Positions 42,966 through 52,964 are shown, counted from the first letter of the stretch. The stretch: DNA of 64,000 bases from Adhaeribacter terrigena (GCF_016623615.1 NZ_JAEHFX010000006.1:186001-250000), one strand, 5' to 3'. Translations and numbers: made by a program. The notes: generated from the sequence alone by a model not told the origin.

Positions 42966-43002
42966 AAACGCTATACTTTTTACGTTAAAAAGTATAGCGT
43001 TT
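42966..43002. repeat. Facing pair of the interspersed element, perfect hairpin 2
   Basis: AAACGCTATACTTTTT (42966-42981) and its exact complement (42987-43002) around a 5-base loop: again a 16-bp stem, in the variant spelling TATACT instead of TATGCT. Confidence 0.85.
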
Positions 43003-43052
43003 CCGCCTTTCAAAAAGAAAAGTCTAAAATTAAACAGCTGCAGTTCAGAAGT

Positions 43053-43448
43053 TTACTCTGCTTTCCAAACCTCTTTACGAACGGCTTTTCCTACCGAAAG
43101 AATGATGCGGGTTGGGTTTGGCACCAGCACCAGGCGCGCTTCTTTGCCCGGAAACTCGTCTGAATCAACCCAAACGCCTTCTTTATTATCACCGCCGCTT
43201 TCGCCGTCCAGATTGTTTGGCAGGTAGGCCGTTGGCAGCAACACATCGGTATCGGGGCAAAGTTTGGCGTGTACGTCCTCCAGCACATCTTCTAAATACG
43301 GGCCGAACTCTTCGTTAAAGGAGTCTTCCAGGTCGTGCAGCTCTTCTTCAATGTCGTCGTAGCGCTCGTCGTTGTAAGAAAGTTTGCCTAACGCCTGCTT
43401 CTTTTCGATGAGGGCTACGAGTTGTTTATTTAAATTTTCTGTATTCAT
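43053..43448 (-). CDS. Unknown cytosolic protein
   Basis: 131 aa from the ATG at 43448 (MNTENLNKQLVALIEKKQAL). N-terminal coiled coil followed by an acidic helix (YDDIEEELHDLEDSFNEEFG), then a strand-rich part (AYLPNNLDGESGGDNKEGVW, ARLVLVPNPTRIILSVG). Looks like a conserved Bacteroidota hypothetical; no function assigned. Convergent neighbour of nothing; upstream is divergent hpd. Confidence 0.75.
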   Translation of the reverse strand: MNTENLNKQLVALIEKKQALGKLSYNDERYDDIEEELHDLEDSFNEEFGPYLEDVLEDVHAKLCPDTDVLLPTAYLPNNLDGESGGDNKEGVWVDSDEFPGKEARLVLVPNPTRIILSVGKAVRKEVWKAE

Positions 43449-43593
43449 AGTTCGGAATGATTTATACAAATTTTAAAACTACCGGCGCGAATTGCAAATA
43501 ATAAGGCAAAAAAACCGAAATAATTTTCTGCTTTTCAAATACCACTTAAATTCTTAAATTTACGGCAATTACTCATTTTAAAGTTTATTTATC

Positions 43594-44724
43594 ATGACTC
43601 AGGAAACAGCTCAGGCTGCTGCGACACAAACTGCAGTAGATTTTTTACCCCTTAACGGTACCGATTATATAGAGTTTTATGTTGGCAACGCCAAGCAAAG
43701 CGCTTATTACTACCAGGCCGCTTTCGGCTTTGAACTGGTAGCGTATGCAGGCCCGGAAACAGGGGTGCGCGACCGCGCTTCCTACGTATTGCAGCAGGAA
43801 AAAATCCGCCTTGTGCTTACTACCTCTTTGCTGCCCGATTCTGACATTACCAAACACGTAGCCAAGCACGGCGATGGCGTAAAAGTAATGGCGCTGTGGG
43901 TAGACGATGCCGAAAAATCCTTTAACGAAACGGTAAAACGCGGTGCCAAACCAGCTTCTGAGCCTCAAACCTTAACCGATGAATTCGGCGAAGTTAAAAT
44001 TGCTTCCATTCATACCTACGGCGAAACCATTCACACGTTTGTAGAGCGCAAAAACTACAAAGGTGCTTTTATGCCGGGTTTTGTGGCTAAAAAGAGCACC
44101 TTCGAAACCAAGCCGGTTGGCCTGAAATACGTAGACCACTGCGTAGGCAACGTAGGCTGGGGCGAAATGAACCAGTGGGTAAAATTCTACGAAGATGTAT
44201 TAGGCTTTAAATTGCTCATCACGTTCGACGACGAAGACATTTCTACCGAATACTCGGCTTTAATGAGCAAAGTGGTTTCCAACGGCAACGGCTACGTTAA
44301 ATTCCCGATCAACGAACCGGCCGAAGGCAAGAAGAAATCGCAGATCGAAGAATACCTTGATTTTTACCACAGCCCCGGCGTTCAGCACATTGCCGTAGCC
44401 ACTTACGATATCCTGGAAACGGTTTCTGAACTGCGCAAACGCGGCGTGGAATTCCTGGTGGTGCCTGATTCTTACTACGATGACCTGATTGCCCGCGTAG
44501 GCAACATAGACGAAGACCTGGAAGATCTGCGTAAACTCAACATCCTGGTAGACCGCGACGATGAAGGTTATTTATTACAGATCTTCACCAAACCGGTAGA
44601 AGACCGTCCGACCGTATTTTACGAGATCATCCAGCGTAAAGGCGCCAAAGCGTTCGGTAAAGGCAACTTCAAAGCTTTATTCGAATCTATTGAGCGCGAG
44701 CAGGCACTGCGAGGCAACCTCTAA
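43594..44724 (+). CDS. hpd: 4-Hydroxyphenylpyruvate dioxygenase
   Basis: 376 aa, two vicinal-oxygen-chelate domains. First domain: DYIEFYVGNAKQSAYYYQAA; second: KYVDHCVGNVGWGEMNQWVK (first iron His), SPGVQHIAVATYDI (second His) and ptsFYEIIQRKG near the end (quoted: FYEIIQRKGAKAFGKGNFKA; third ligand Glu). It turns 4-hydroxyphenylpyruvate into homogentisate in tyrosine degradation. A fumarylacetoacetate-hydrolase-family gene is at 57145, but not linked. Terminator at 44758. Confidence 0.95.
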   Translation: MTQETAQAAATQTAVDFLPLNGTDYIEFYVGNAKQSAYYYQAAFGFELVAYAGPETGVRDRASYVLQQEKIRLVLTTSLLPDSDITKHVAKHGDGVKVMALWVDDAEKSFNETVKRGAKPASEPQTLTDEFGEVKIASIHTYGETIHTFVERKNYKGAFMPGFVAKKSTFETKPVGLKYVDHCVGNVGWGEMNQWVKFYEDVLGFKLLITFDDEDISTEYSALMSKVVSNGNGYVKFPINEPAEGKKKSQIEEYLDFYHSPGVQHIAVATYDILETVSELRKRGVEFLVVPDSYYDDLIARVGNIDEDLEDLRKLNILVDRDDEGYLLQIFTKPVEDRPTVFYEIIQRKGAKAFGKGNFKALFESIEREQALRGNL

Positions 44725-44757
44725 GCCGAATTTTACGACTACATTTCAATAATTAAG

Positions 44758-44790
44758 AACACCTCTGTTGAAAAGCGGAGGTGTTTTTTT
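44758..44790 (+). terminator. Terminator of hpd
   Basis: AACACCTC, loop, GAGGTGTTTTTTT. Confidence 0.88.
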
Positions 44791-44811
44791 CGCTTTTTTA
44801 ATTCTGAAATT

Positions 44812-45363
44812 ATGGCACTTTTTAACCGGTTTTTCCTAGCGTTTTTTGGTCTTTTTCTGTTTTCCATTTCCAGCCAGGCCCAAACCGAATTCTCCCGCGA
44901 CCAGAAAGCGCTTTTAAAAGAAGCCCTGCGCATTGCCGTTTCCGACCCTAATTTCCTGCCCGAATATCCGGAACTGGTAGCCGATAAAACGGTTTTGCTT
45001 TACGATAAAATGATTTCGATGGATTATCCGGATAAGGAACCGGTTTACCTGAACGAAAAACAGCTACCGAAATTCAAAAACGTAAAATTCGAACTCAAAA
45101 CGCAGAGCGAAATCTTTGACCCGGCCCGCCGCCAGGACATGGTATTTCTGCGGGTAATGCAGATCAATCAGCCCGAGAGCGAATATGCCCTTGTAACCGT
45201 GCTGAGCCAAATTGCGTTAGGCAGCGAAAGCCGCGAAAAAGGCTTTTTGCATAAACAAAGTTACGGCAAGACCATGTTGTTTAAGAAAGACAAAAAAGGC
45301 TGGAGGTTCGAAAAGGTAGCGAACACGCTTCCAAACTTAGTGGACTACAATTTGCCTTATTAG
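44812..45363 (+). CDS. Exported protein of unknown function
   Basis: 183 aa with a signal peptide (MALFNRFFLAFFGLFLFSIS, cleavage near SQAQ). The mature part has KTVLLYDKMISMDYPDKEPV, MVFLRVMQINQPESEYALVT and a C-terminal KDKKGWRFEKVANTLPNLVD, the WRFEK stretch being usual for small periplasmic alpha/beta proteins. No family recognised. It follows the hpd terminator by 20 bp, so it must have its own promoter. Confidence 0.75.
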   Translation: MALFNRFFLAFFGLFLFSISSQAQTEFSRDQKALLKEALRIAVSDPNFLPEYPELVADKTVLLYDKMISMDYPDKEPVYLNEKQLPKFKNVKFELKTQSEIFDPARRQDMVFLRVMQINQPESEYALVTVLSQIALGSESREKGFLHKQSYGKTMLFKKDKKGWRFEKVANTLPNLVDYNLPY

Positions 45364-45444
45364 TTTTTTCGCTAATTTTCCTACCGTTTTTGTTACGGGC
45401 GCTATTGGTTAATTGCGCCAAACCACAACCTAACCTACTCGCAT

Positions 45445-47208
45445 ATGAATCTGGAAAAAAACATAACCCTAGTAGATACAGCCCAGCAAAAAGTGAACAC
45501 CTGGCTGGAAGGTAATTACGACGAAGAAACCAAAACCGCCATCCGGCAGCTTTTGGAAACCGACCAAACCGATGCCCTGAACGACGCTTTTTACCAGGAC
45601 CTGGAATTTGGAACCGGCGGATTGCGCGGCATTATGGGTGTAGGTTCTAATCGGATGAACCGCTACACGCTCGGCATGGCTACGCAGGGGTTAAGCAATT
45701 ATTTACTGAAGTCTTTTCCGGATCAGGAAATTAAAGTGGCCATTGCCCATGACAGCCGCAACAATTCCGATGCGTTTGCCCAGATCGTGGCCGACGTTTT
45801 TTCGGCTAACGGCATTACCGTTTACTTTTTCGAAGGCCTCCGCCCTACCCCGGAATTATCGTTTACTATCCGCGAACTTGGTTGCCAGAGCGGGGTGGTA
45901 TTAACGGCCAGCCATAATCCCAAAGAATACAACGGCTACAAAGCCTACTGGACCGATGGCGCGCAGGTAACAGCACCACACGATAAAAACATCATCGCCG
46001 AAGTAAACGCCATTAAATCCATCGAAGACGTGAAATTCCAGGGCAACCCGGAAAAGATCCACGTGATCGGGGCGGAAATCGACGAAAAATATCTGCAAAA
46101 AGTAGCTTCGCTTTCAGTTTCCAAAGAAGCGATTCACCGGCAGCATAACCTCAAAATTGTGTACACGCCGCTACACGGAACCGGCATTACGTTGGTGCCG
46201 CGCGCCCTGCAGATGTTTGGTTTCAGCAACGTTACTATTGTAGAAGAACAGGCAACGCCCGATGGCAATTTCCCGACGGTGGTTTACCCGAACCCGGAAG
46301 AGAAAGATGCCATGAAACTGGCCGTTGAAAAAGCCAAAGCCATCGATGCGGATTTGGTTTTAGCTACCGATCCGGATGCTGACCGTGTAGGCATTGCCGT
46401 AAAAGATCTGAAAGGCGAATTCGTGCTTTTAAACGGTAATCAGACCGGCAGTTTGCTGATCTATTACATGCTCAACGCCTGGAAAAAAGCGGGCAAAATT
46501 ACCGGCAACGAGTACGTGGTAAACACCATTGTAACCACTGATCTGATTAACCACATTGCCGAAAAGATGGGCGTTAAAAACTACGAAACGCTTACCGGCT
46601 TTAAATATATTGCCGAAGTGATCCGCGAACAGGAACTGAGCGGCAACGGCGCCACCTACATTGCCGGCGGCGAAGAAAGCTACGGCTATATGATCGGAGA
46701 TTTTGTGCGCGACAAAGACGGCGTAGCGAGCTGCGCGATGATCGCGGAAATGGCGGCGGTAGTCAAAGACCAGGGCAAAACCTTGTTCGAACTCATGATC
46801 GAGATGTATAAGGAATTTGGTTTCTACAAAGAAGACCTGATCTCGATCACCAAGAAAGGCATGAATGGCGCCAAAGAAATTGCCCAGATGATGAGTGATT
46901 TGCGGGCCAATCCGCCGCAGGAAATTGCCGGCTCAAAAGTGGTAGAACTGCGCGATTTTAAAACCGGCCAGATCAAAAACTTCGAAACCGGCGCAGAAAC
47001 CAAAACCACTACCGAAAGCTCGAACGTGCTCCAGTTCCTTACGGCCGATGGTTCCAAGATCTCTGCCCGGCCAAGCGGCACGGAACCCAAGATCAAATTC
47101 TACTTCAGTGTAAACGAAAAGCTGGAAAAAGCCGAAGATTTTGACCAGGTAGATCAGAAACTCACCAATAAGATCAAAGCCATTGTTGCAGATCTGCAGT
47201 TGAAGTAA
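45445..47208 (+). CDS. Phospho-sugar mutase (phosphoglucomutase/phosphomannomutase)
   Basis: 587 aa, alpha-D-phosphohexomutase with four domains. Phosphoserine loop VVLTASHNPKEYNGYKAYWT, metal loop VLATDPDADRVGIAV, sugar loop GGEESYGYMIGDF and phosphate loop ARPSGTEPKIKFYF. It interconverts hexose 1- and 6-phosphates. It also has the FGTGGLRGIMGVG N-terminal motif of the PGM2-like group (PgcA-like), so glucose-1,6-bisphosphate-dependent phosphoglucomutase or phosphopentomutase activity is most likely. Terminator follows at 47231. Confidence 0.93.
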   Translation: MNLEKNITLVDTAQQKVNTWLEGNYDEETKTAIRQLLETDQTDALNDAFYQDLEFGTGGLRGIMGVGSNRMNRYTLGMATQGLSNYLLKSFPDQEIKVAIAHDSRNNSDAFAQIVADVFSANGITVYFFEGLRPTPELSFTIRELGCQSGVVLTASHNPKEYNGYKAYWTDGAQVTAPHDKNIIAEVNAIKSIEDVKFQGNPEKIHVIGAEIDEKYLQKVASLSVSKEAIHRQHNLKIVYTPLHGTGITLVPRALQMFGFSNVTIVEEQATPDGNFPTVVYPNPEEKDAMKLAVEKAKAIDADLVLATDPDADRVGIAVKDLKGEFVLLNGNQTGSLLIYYMLNAWKKAGKITGNEYVVNTIVTTDLINHIAEKMGVKNYETLTGFKYIAEVIREQELSGNGATYIAGGEESYGYMIGDFVRDKDGVASCAMIAEMAAVVKDQGKTLFELMIEMYKEFGFYKEDLISITKKGMNGAKEIAQMMSDLRANPPQEIAGSKVVELRDFKTGQIKNFETGAETKTTTESSNVLQFLTADGSKISARPSGTEPKIKFYFSVNEKLEKAEDFDQVDQKLTNKIKAIVADLQLK

Positions 47209-47230
47209 GAATTCTGTTATAAGAATTTAA

Positions 47231-47263
47231 AAAAGCCTGGGCATTATTGCTTCAGGCTTTTTT
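47231..47263 (+). terminator. Terminator of the mutase gene
   Basis: AAAAGCCTG, loop, CAGGCTTTTTT. Confidence 0.8.
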
Positions 47264-47582
47264 CTTGTCTGAATAGATCCGGTTTTAAGAAGGAATTTAT
47301 CTCGCGAAAGTTGAAAAGATTTGTGAGGTATTCAATCTCTAAAACGCTATGCTTTTAGCTCTGAAAAGTTAAGGTAAAGCTGTTAGAATACTCGCCGGGA
47401 AGCAAAACCGAAAACCAATAAATTGCGAAAAGGGAGCTGTAGCGAAGCTTTTTAATTTTCCGTATTAGAAATGTATTTTCTTAATAAACTTATCAGAACC
47501 TGCGTGCTTATTACAATAAAATAGCATTTCAGGCATTTAAGCAGTAAATTACCAAAACTGAAAATAAACCTAGCCCTATTGC
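47264..47582. other. Intergenic, no gene
   Basis: 320 bp; one forward interspersed element at 47341-47356, otherwise featureless AT-rich sequence leading to the antiporter gene. Confidence 0.45.
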
Positions 47583-49853
47583 ATGGAGCACCTACCAAAA
47601 CTAATTCAAGACCTTGCCCTGATTCTGATTGTTGGCGCTATCACTACTTTACTTTTCCGGAGTATTAAACAACCTTTGGTTTTAGGCTATATTATAGCCG
47701 GTTTACTGATCGGCCCGCATTTATCGCTCACGCCTAATGTTGTAGACACCGAAAACGTAGAAACACTGGCCGATATCGGGGTAATTTTCCTTTTGTTTAG
47801 TTTAGGTCTGGAGTTTAGCTTTAAAAAACTGATGCGGGTAGGAGGCTCTGCCAGCATCACAGCCTTTGTGGAAATTATTTTCATTACCGTAGCTGGGTTT
47901 TTCCTGGGTAAACTTATGGACTGGTCTACCATGGACAGCTTGTTTTTAGGCGGTATGCTGGCGAGTTCTTCTACCACCATCATTATCAAAGCGTTCGATG
48001 AATTGGGAATAAAAACCAAAATGTTCGCGCGCATCGTTTTCGGGGTGCTGGTAGTGGAAGATATTGTAGTGATCCTGCTTATGGTATTGCTTTCTACCAT
48101 TGCCGTTACCCAACAATTTCAGGGCGCAGAAATGGCTTATACCGTGCTGAAACTGCTCTTTTTCCTGGCTTTGTGGTTTATTGCCGGCATTTTTCTGCTG
48201 CCTACTTTGCTGCGAAAAGCCAAACCCTTACTCGACGAAGAAACCTTATTGATCTTATCTATCGGGCTTTGCCTGGGCATGGTGGTTTTAGCTACGCAAG
48301 CCGGATTTTCGGCGGAATTAGGAGCTTTTATCATGGGCTCGATTCTGGCAGAAACAACGGCGGCTGAAAAAGTAGAGCATATTCTTACGCCGGTTAAAAA
48401 CCTGTTCGGCGCAATATTTTTTGTTTCGGTGGGCATGCTCATCGATCCGGAAACGATCTGGGAATACCGCTGGCCGGTGGTTTGGGTAACGTTGCTTACA
48501 TTATTTGGTAAATTTTTCAGTACCACGCTGGGGGCTATTCTTTCCGGTCAACCGCTCAGGCAATCGGTACAGGTGGGCATGAGTATGGCGCAGATCGGGG
48601 AATTTGCCTTCATTGTGGCGGCCCTGGGCCTTTCCCTGGGCGTTACCAGCGATTTTATTTTCCCGGTTGCCGTAGGGGCTTCGGCCATTACTACGTTCAC
48701 CACCCCGTACATGATCCAGTATTCTGAGCCGGTTTATAATTTCATTACCCGCGTAACGCCGGAAAGGTGGCTGGTTGCTTTGAACAAATATTCCTCCGGC
48801 ACGCAAAACATTCAGGCAGAAAGCAACTGGAAACGCCTCACCAAAGCTTATCTGAACATTGCGGTTACCAACGGCATAGTTTTACTGGCACTGATGTTAG
48901 TTTCCATCAAGTTTCTGATACCGTTTCTGGCTGAACATATTGACGACGAGATTACCCGGAACGTGATTGCCCTGGTTATTTCCCTGGCCGCGGGATCGCC
49001 GTTCTTATGGGCTCTGATGACCAAAAGGCCGAAAAACATGGGTTTTAAAGAGCTCTGGCTTGAAAAAGAATATAGCCAGGGGCCTTTGCTGGTGCTGGAA
49101 GTAGTTCGGATGGCGCTGGGCATTCTGATCGTTGCCATCTGGGTGGAGCGCATTTTTTCCACTACTATTGCCATACTGGTGGCTGTACCCATCATCATCA
49201 TTGTCATGTTCATGTTCTCAAAACGGATCCAGGCATTTTACCAGCGTCTGGAAGGCCGCTTTTTAAGCAACCTGCACGCGCGAGAAAGAGCCGAAGCCGC
49301 AAAGCTTTCCGAATCTGAAAACATTCTGAGCAAGCACTTCAGCCCGCAATCCGATCTTTCGCCCTGGGATGCGCACATGGTAGACCTGGAAGTAAACCAG
49401 CAGGCCGAATACATTGGTAAAACCCTGCAGGAGCTGGCCTGGCGCGAAAATTATGGGGTGAATATTGCCTACATTAAACGGGGCGACAAACTCATTTATG
49501 CTCCCGGCAAAAACAACAAACTGCTGCCTTTCGACCACGTGGGTATTATTGCCACCGATGAACAAATGCAGGCTTTTAAACCAGTTTTCGATACGCTGGA
49601 AGCCGTAGATACCGCCGATCACAACATTGAAGACATTGTAGTGCAGAAAATTGTGGTTGACGAACATAACCGGCTGAAAGGCAAAACCGTGCTTAATTCC
49701 GGCATTCGCGAAAAAACCAACGGACTGGTAGTTGGCATTGAGCGCAATAACGAACGAATCTTAAACCCGACTTCAACAACTACTTTTGAATGGGGCGATA
49801 TTGTGTGGATTGTGGGCGAAAAGCAAAAAATCCAGAAGCTGAATACGCTGTAG
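47583..49853 (+). CDS. CPA2 monovalent cation:proton antiporter with RCK-C domains
   Basis: 756 aa. Membrane domain of about 12 helices (residues 1-390) of the Kef/NapA fold: QPLVLGYIIAGLLIGP, DIGVIFLLFSLGLEFSFKKL, LGGMLASSSTTIIIKAFDEL, SAELGAFIMGSILAET. A second set of 3-4 helices (420-560) follows, and then two TrkA-C/RCK-C-like domains (about 595-670 and 680-756: SPWDAHMVDLEVNQQAEYIG; VVDEHNRLKGKTVLNSGIRE). The Rossmann RCK-N domain of KefB/C is missing. Proposed role: K+ or Na+/H+ exchange in the inner membrane, gated by a ligand on the RCK-C domains. Ion not determined. Confidence 0.92.
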   Translation: MEHLPKLIQDLALILIVGAITTLLFRSIKQPLVLGYIIAGLLIGPHLSLTPNVVDTENVETLADIGVIFLLFSLGLEFSFKKLMRVGGSASITAFVEIIFITVAGFFLGKLMDWSTMDSLFLGGMLASSSTTIIIKAFDELGIKTKMFARIVFGVLVVEDIVVILLMVLLSTIAVTQQFQGAEMAYTVLKLLFFLALWFIAGIFLLPTLLRKAKPLLDEETLLILSIGLCLGMVVLATQAGFSAELGAFIMGSILAETTAAEKVEHILTPVKNLFGAIFFVSVGMLIDPETIWEYRWPVVWVTLLTLFGKFFSTTLGAILSGQPLRQSVQVGMSMAQIGEFAFIVAALGLSLGVTSDFIFPVAVGASAITTFTTPYMIQYSEPVYNFITRVTPERWLVALNKYSSGTQNIQAESNWKRLTKAYLNIAVTNGIVLLALMLVSIKFLIPFLAEHIDDEITRNVIALVISLAAGSPFLWALMTKRPKNMGFKELWLEKEYSQGPLLVLEVVRMALGILIVAIWVERIFSTTIAILVAVPIIIIVMFMFSKRIQAFYQRLEGRFLSNLHARERAEAAKLSESENILSKHFSPQSDLSPWDAHMVDLEVNQQAEYIGKTLQELAWRENYGVNIAYIKRGDKLIYAPGKNNKLLPFDHVGIIATDEQMQAFKPVFDTLEAVDTADHNIEDIVVQKIVVDEHNRLKGKTVLNSGIREKTNGLVVGIERNNERILNPTSTTTFEWGDIVWIVGEKQKIQKLNTL

Positions 49854-49911
49854 TCTGAACGAATTTTGAAAAAAAAGCTGAAAACGGTATGGTTTTCAGC
49901 TTAAAAAGTAA

Positions 49912-51039
49912 TTACTGGCATTTATTAAAATTTATTAGTTGGGCGGCTTGCTTTGCTCCAAGGCTGTAAGCTTTATTCAGATCGGCACAACCGCCAACTT
50001 TATTTTTCAGCATTACGCGGCAGTATCCTCTGCCTAAAAAAGCTTCGGCGTTTTTGGGTTGAATGGAAAGTGCATGGGTAAAGTCTTTTTCTCCCTCGAC
50101 AAAACTTTTAAGAGCAATTTTTACTTCGCCGCGATGCCGAAGAAAATCAGCCTGCTTTGGTTTCAAGGAGATAGCTTTGTTAAGATCAGCCAGAGCTTCG
50201 GTATTTTTATTCAGTTTTTTATAAGCAAGTCCCCGGTTAAAATATGCTTCCGGCCTTTTCTTATTCAGAGCAATAAATTTATTCAGGTCCTGTAAGCTGC
50301 CATTTGCATCGTTACGGGCATATTTGAGCAAAGCCCGATTATAAAACGCATCTGCTTTGCCGGGAGACAAAACTACTGTTTGGGTAAAATCTTCTTCCGC
50401 TTCCAAACCATACCCTAAATCATTATAGGCTGAGCCTCTTTCAAAATAGGCTTCGGTTAACTTAGAATTTCTGGCAATAGCTTCGGTAAAATCACTGATT
50501 GCTCCATGCATATCATTCAATTTCGCCTTTACTTTCCCGCGTTCCAATAAGGCTTTCGCGGTTGGGCTTAACCTGATACTTTCATTCAGGTCAGCAATAG
50601 CATTTTTGCTTTCGCCGGCAATTACATGGTATAAAGCTCTTTCGTAATACAGCGCGCCATCATTGGGTTCTAAAGCAATAGCTTCGTTAAAATCAGTTAA
50701 GGCTTCCGGATATTGTTTCAATTTCAATCTGGCTACTGCCCGGTTTTTAAAATTATTTTTATTGCTCCTGTCCATCAGAAGTGCCTGATCAAAATCTTTC
50801 AGCGCAGCCCGGTAATTTTTCAATTCCATTTGTGCTAGGCCTCGGTTCACATAAATTTCAGACATCATCGAATCTAAAGAAAGCGCTGCTGTATAAGCCA
50901 CAACTGCTTCCTGATGCCGGCCAGCGTCGAAATGTTCATTGCCTTTCTGAAATTCATTTACATGTATTCTTTCCTGAGCCGAAATATGAAACGCCTGAAT
51001 ACTCAAAACAAAAAGTAAAAAAAGTAATCTTAGGTCCAT
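49912..51039 (-). CDS. Exported tetratricopeptide-repeat protein
   Basis: 375 aa from the ATG at 51039 (MDLRLLFLLFVLSIQAFHIS, signal peptide). The remainder is about ten 34-residue TPR units, e.g. NEHFDAGRHQEAVVAYTAAL, AQMELKNYRAALKDFDQALL, NRGLAYKKLNKNTEALADLN, with the usual W/L-G-Y-A-F-A-P positions. Likely a periplasmic scaffold for protein contacts. It lies between the antiporter (convergent) and dnaB (same strand, separated by a terminator). Confidence 0.88.
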   Translation of the reverse strand: MDLRLLFLLFVLSIQAFHISAQERIHVNEFQKGNEHFDAGRHQEAVVAYTAALSLDSMMSEIYVNRGLAQMELKNYRAALKDFDQALLMDRSNKNNFKNRAVARLKLKQYPEALTDFNEAIALEPNDGALYYERALYHVIAGESKNAIADLNESIRLSPTAKALLERGKVKAKLNDMHGAISDFTEAIARNSKLTEAYFERGSAYNDLGYGLEAEEDFTQTVVLSPGKADAFYNRALLKYARNDANGSLQDLNKFIALNKKRPEAYFNRGLAYKKLNKNTEALADLNKAISLKPKQADFLRHRGEVKIALKSFVEGEKDFTHALSIQPKNAEAFLGRGYCRVMLKNKVGGCADLNKAYSLGAKQAAQLINFNKCQ

Positions 51040-51142
51040 GAAAATTTGAATTATTAACAAAAAACTAAACTACTTTATTAAATCAGCTTGGACAATTAAA
51101 TGGAATTAAAACAACCTTCAGAAGTTCAGTATAGGCATAAAA

Positions 51143-51171
51143 AAAGGCTCTGCAGTATTGCAGAGCCTTTT
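51143..51171 (-). terminator. Terminator of dnaB
   Basis: Minus strand AAAGGCTCTGC-AATACT-GCAGAGCCTTTTT after the dnaB stop codon; the hairpin is symmetric and works on both strands. Confidence 0.85.
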
Positions 51172-51192
51172 CCCAGTTAAAATAATACCGTT

Positions 51193-52752
51193 TTAAAAAG
51201 GTGGTTCTTCATCGAAGGCTGAACCCGGGAAGCCGCTGCCGTCGTTCATTTTGCTGCCTAAACGAATCGTTCCTGGGGTTTCGTTTTCAAAATTGCTGGC
51301 CGAAGAAAAACTGCCTGGATTAAAATCAGCATTGAAATCGCCGTCGAGATCCGCAAATTTTGTGTACTTGCCGATGAATTTCAGGATCACGTTTTCCAGG
51401 GAACCGTTCCGGTGTTTGGCAATGATTACTTCACCAGTTCCGGCTGTCGGGTTACCCATTTCATCTTCCGTAATTTTATAATATTCCGGACGGTACAGGA
51501 ACACTACCATATCAGCATCCTGCTCAATAGAACCGGATTCACGTAAGTCGGAAAGCATTGGTTTTTTATCGCCGCCGCGGGTTTCCACGGCCCGGCTTAA
51601 CTGCGAAAGCGCAATTACCGGCACGCTTAATTCCTTGGCGATCATTTTCAAAGCCCGCGAAATGGAAGCGATTTCCTGTTCACGGTTACCCGGGCCTTTA
51701 CCGTCGGTTGAGCCGGTCATGAGCTGCAGGTAATCAATGATCACCATCTGGATGTCGTGATGGGCTTTTAAGCGGCGGCATTTGGTACGAAGCTCACGAA
51801 TGGAAAGCCCCGGCGTATCATCAATGTAAATGGGGGCTTCGGAAAGTTTAGCAATTTTATGGTTCAGCTGTGCCCACTCGTATTCTTCCAGGTTGCCTTT
51901 TTTGATCTTCTCCGAATCCAGTTCCGCTTCCGCTGAAATAAGACGATTTACGAGCTGTAGCGAAGACATCTCCAAAGAGAAAATAGCTACCGGTTTTTTA
52001 AATTCTACGGCAGCATTCCGCATGGCTGAAACTACGAAAGCGGTTTTACCCATACCCGGACGGGCTGCCAGGATAATTAAATCGGAAGGTTGCCAGCCGG
52101 AAGTTACGCGGTCCAGAGCGGTAAAGCCGGAAGGAACCCCGGTTAAGCCTTCCTTCTGGTTTTTCTTTACTTCCAGTTCTTTAATGGCTTTCACCATTAA
52201 CGAGCGCATATCGTCGAAGTTCTTGCGGATGTTCGATTCAGATACTTCGAAGAGCTGGGCCTCAGTTCTATCCAACAGGTCGAAAACGTCGGTAGTATCT
52301 TCGTAGGCTTTGCTTAAAACTTCGGAAGAAATGCCAATGAGTTCACGCTTGATGGAATTTTCGGAAATGATACGGGCGTGAAACTCGATGTTGGCCGCTG
52401 AGTTTACGCGGGTAGTGAGCTGCGAAACGTAGTACGGTCCGCCTACAAATTCGAGTTCGCCGCGTTCGCGTAATTCGGTTACAACCGTCAGGATATCGAT
52501 TGGTTCTGATTTATCGAAGAGGCCAACGATGGCGGAGAAAATTTTCTGGTGCGCTTCTTTGTAAAAACTTTGCGGGCGCAGAATATCAATTACGGTGGTT
52601 AAAGCGTCTTTTTCGAGCATTAAGGCGCCCAAAACAGCTTCTTCCAGTTCCAGGGCCTGGGGGGGCAATTTGCCTACGCCTGCCGGCAACACCGATTTTG
52701 CGTTCCAACCGTTTTTGGTTTTTGTCTGAAACTTTACGTTATTCTCTTCCAT
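51193..52752 (-). CDS. dnaB: Replicative DNA helicase DnaB
   Basis: 519 aa. DnaB-N domain (PPQALELEEAVLGALMLEKD onward), linker helix, then the RecA-like motor: Walker A AARPGMGKTAFVVSAM, IFSLEMSSLQLVNRL, Walker B VIIDYLQLMTGS, the ALSQLSRAVETR and LRESGSIEQDADMVVFLYR motifs. Full length, no intein. It unwinds DNA ahead of the chromosome fork. The C-terminal 55 residues are a flexible Asp/Phe/Asn/Gly-rich tail, typical for Bacteroidota. Start 52752. Confidence 0.96.
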   Translation of the reverse strand: MEENNVKFQTKTKNGWNAKSVLPAGVGKLPPQALELEEAVLGALMLEKDALTTVIDILRPQSFYKEAHQKIFSAIVGLFDKSEPIDILTVVTELRERGELEFVGGPYYVSQLTTRVNSAANIEFHARIISENSIKRELIGISSEVLSKAYEDTTDVFDLLDRTEAQLFEVSESNIRKNFDDMRSLMVKAIKELEVKKNQKEGLTGVPSGFTALDRVTSGWQPSDLIILAARPGMGKTAFVVSAMRNAAVEFKKPVAIFSLEMSSLQLVNRLISAEAELDSEKIKKGNLEEYEWAQLNHKIAKLSEAPIYIDDTPGLSIRELRTKCRRLKAHHDIQMVIIDYLQLMTGSTDGKGPGNREQEIASISRALKMIAKELSVPVIALSQLSRAVETRGGDKKPMLSDLRESGSIEQDADMVVFLYRPEYYKITEDEMGNPTAGTGEVIIAKHRNGSLENVILKFIGKYTKFADLDGDFNADFNPGSFSSASNFENETPGTIRLGSKMNDGSGFPGSAFDEEPPF

Positions 52753-52964
52753 AGCCTTATCTTCCTAATTCAAACAAATCTACTGCAAAAACCGGCAGAA
52801 TAATAAACAAGTTGTTCACAAAAAGTCCACTTTCCTGAAAGCCAGTAAATTAAATTTCGGTTAGTTTTTAAGCCTAAAAGCATACCATTTTCACTATATT
52901 GGTTTAAGCAATTGGGATGCTTTCAAAATTAAAAACCGGCCATAGGCGAAGAAGTTTATTTTCG

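Noticed and set aside
51193-52752. Intein in DnaB
   Set aside because: The helicase motifs follow each other at normal spacing and the length is 519 aa, so no insert is present.
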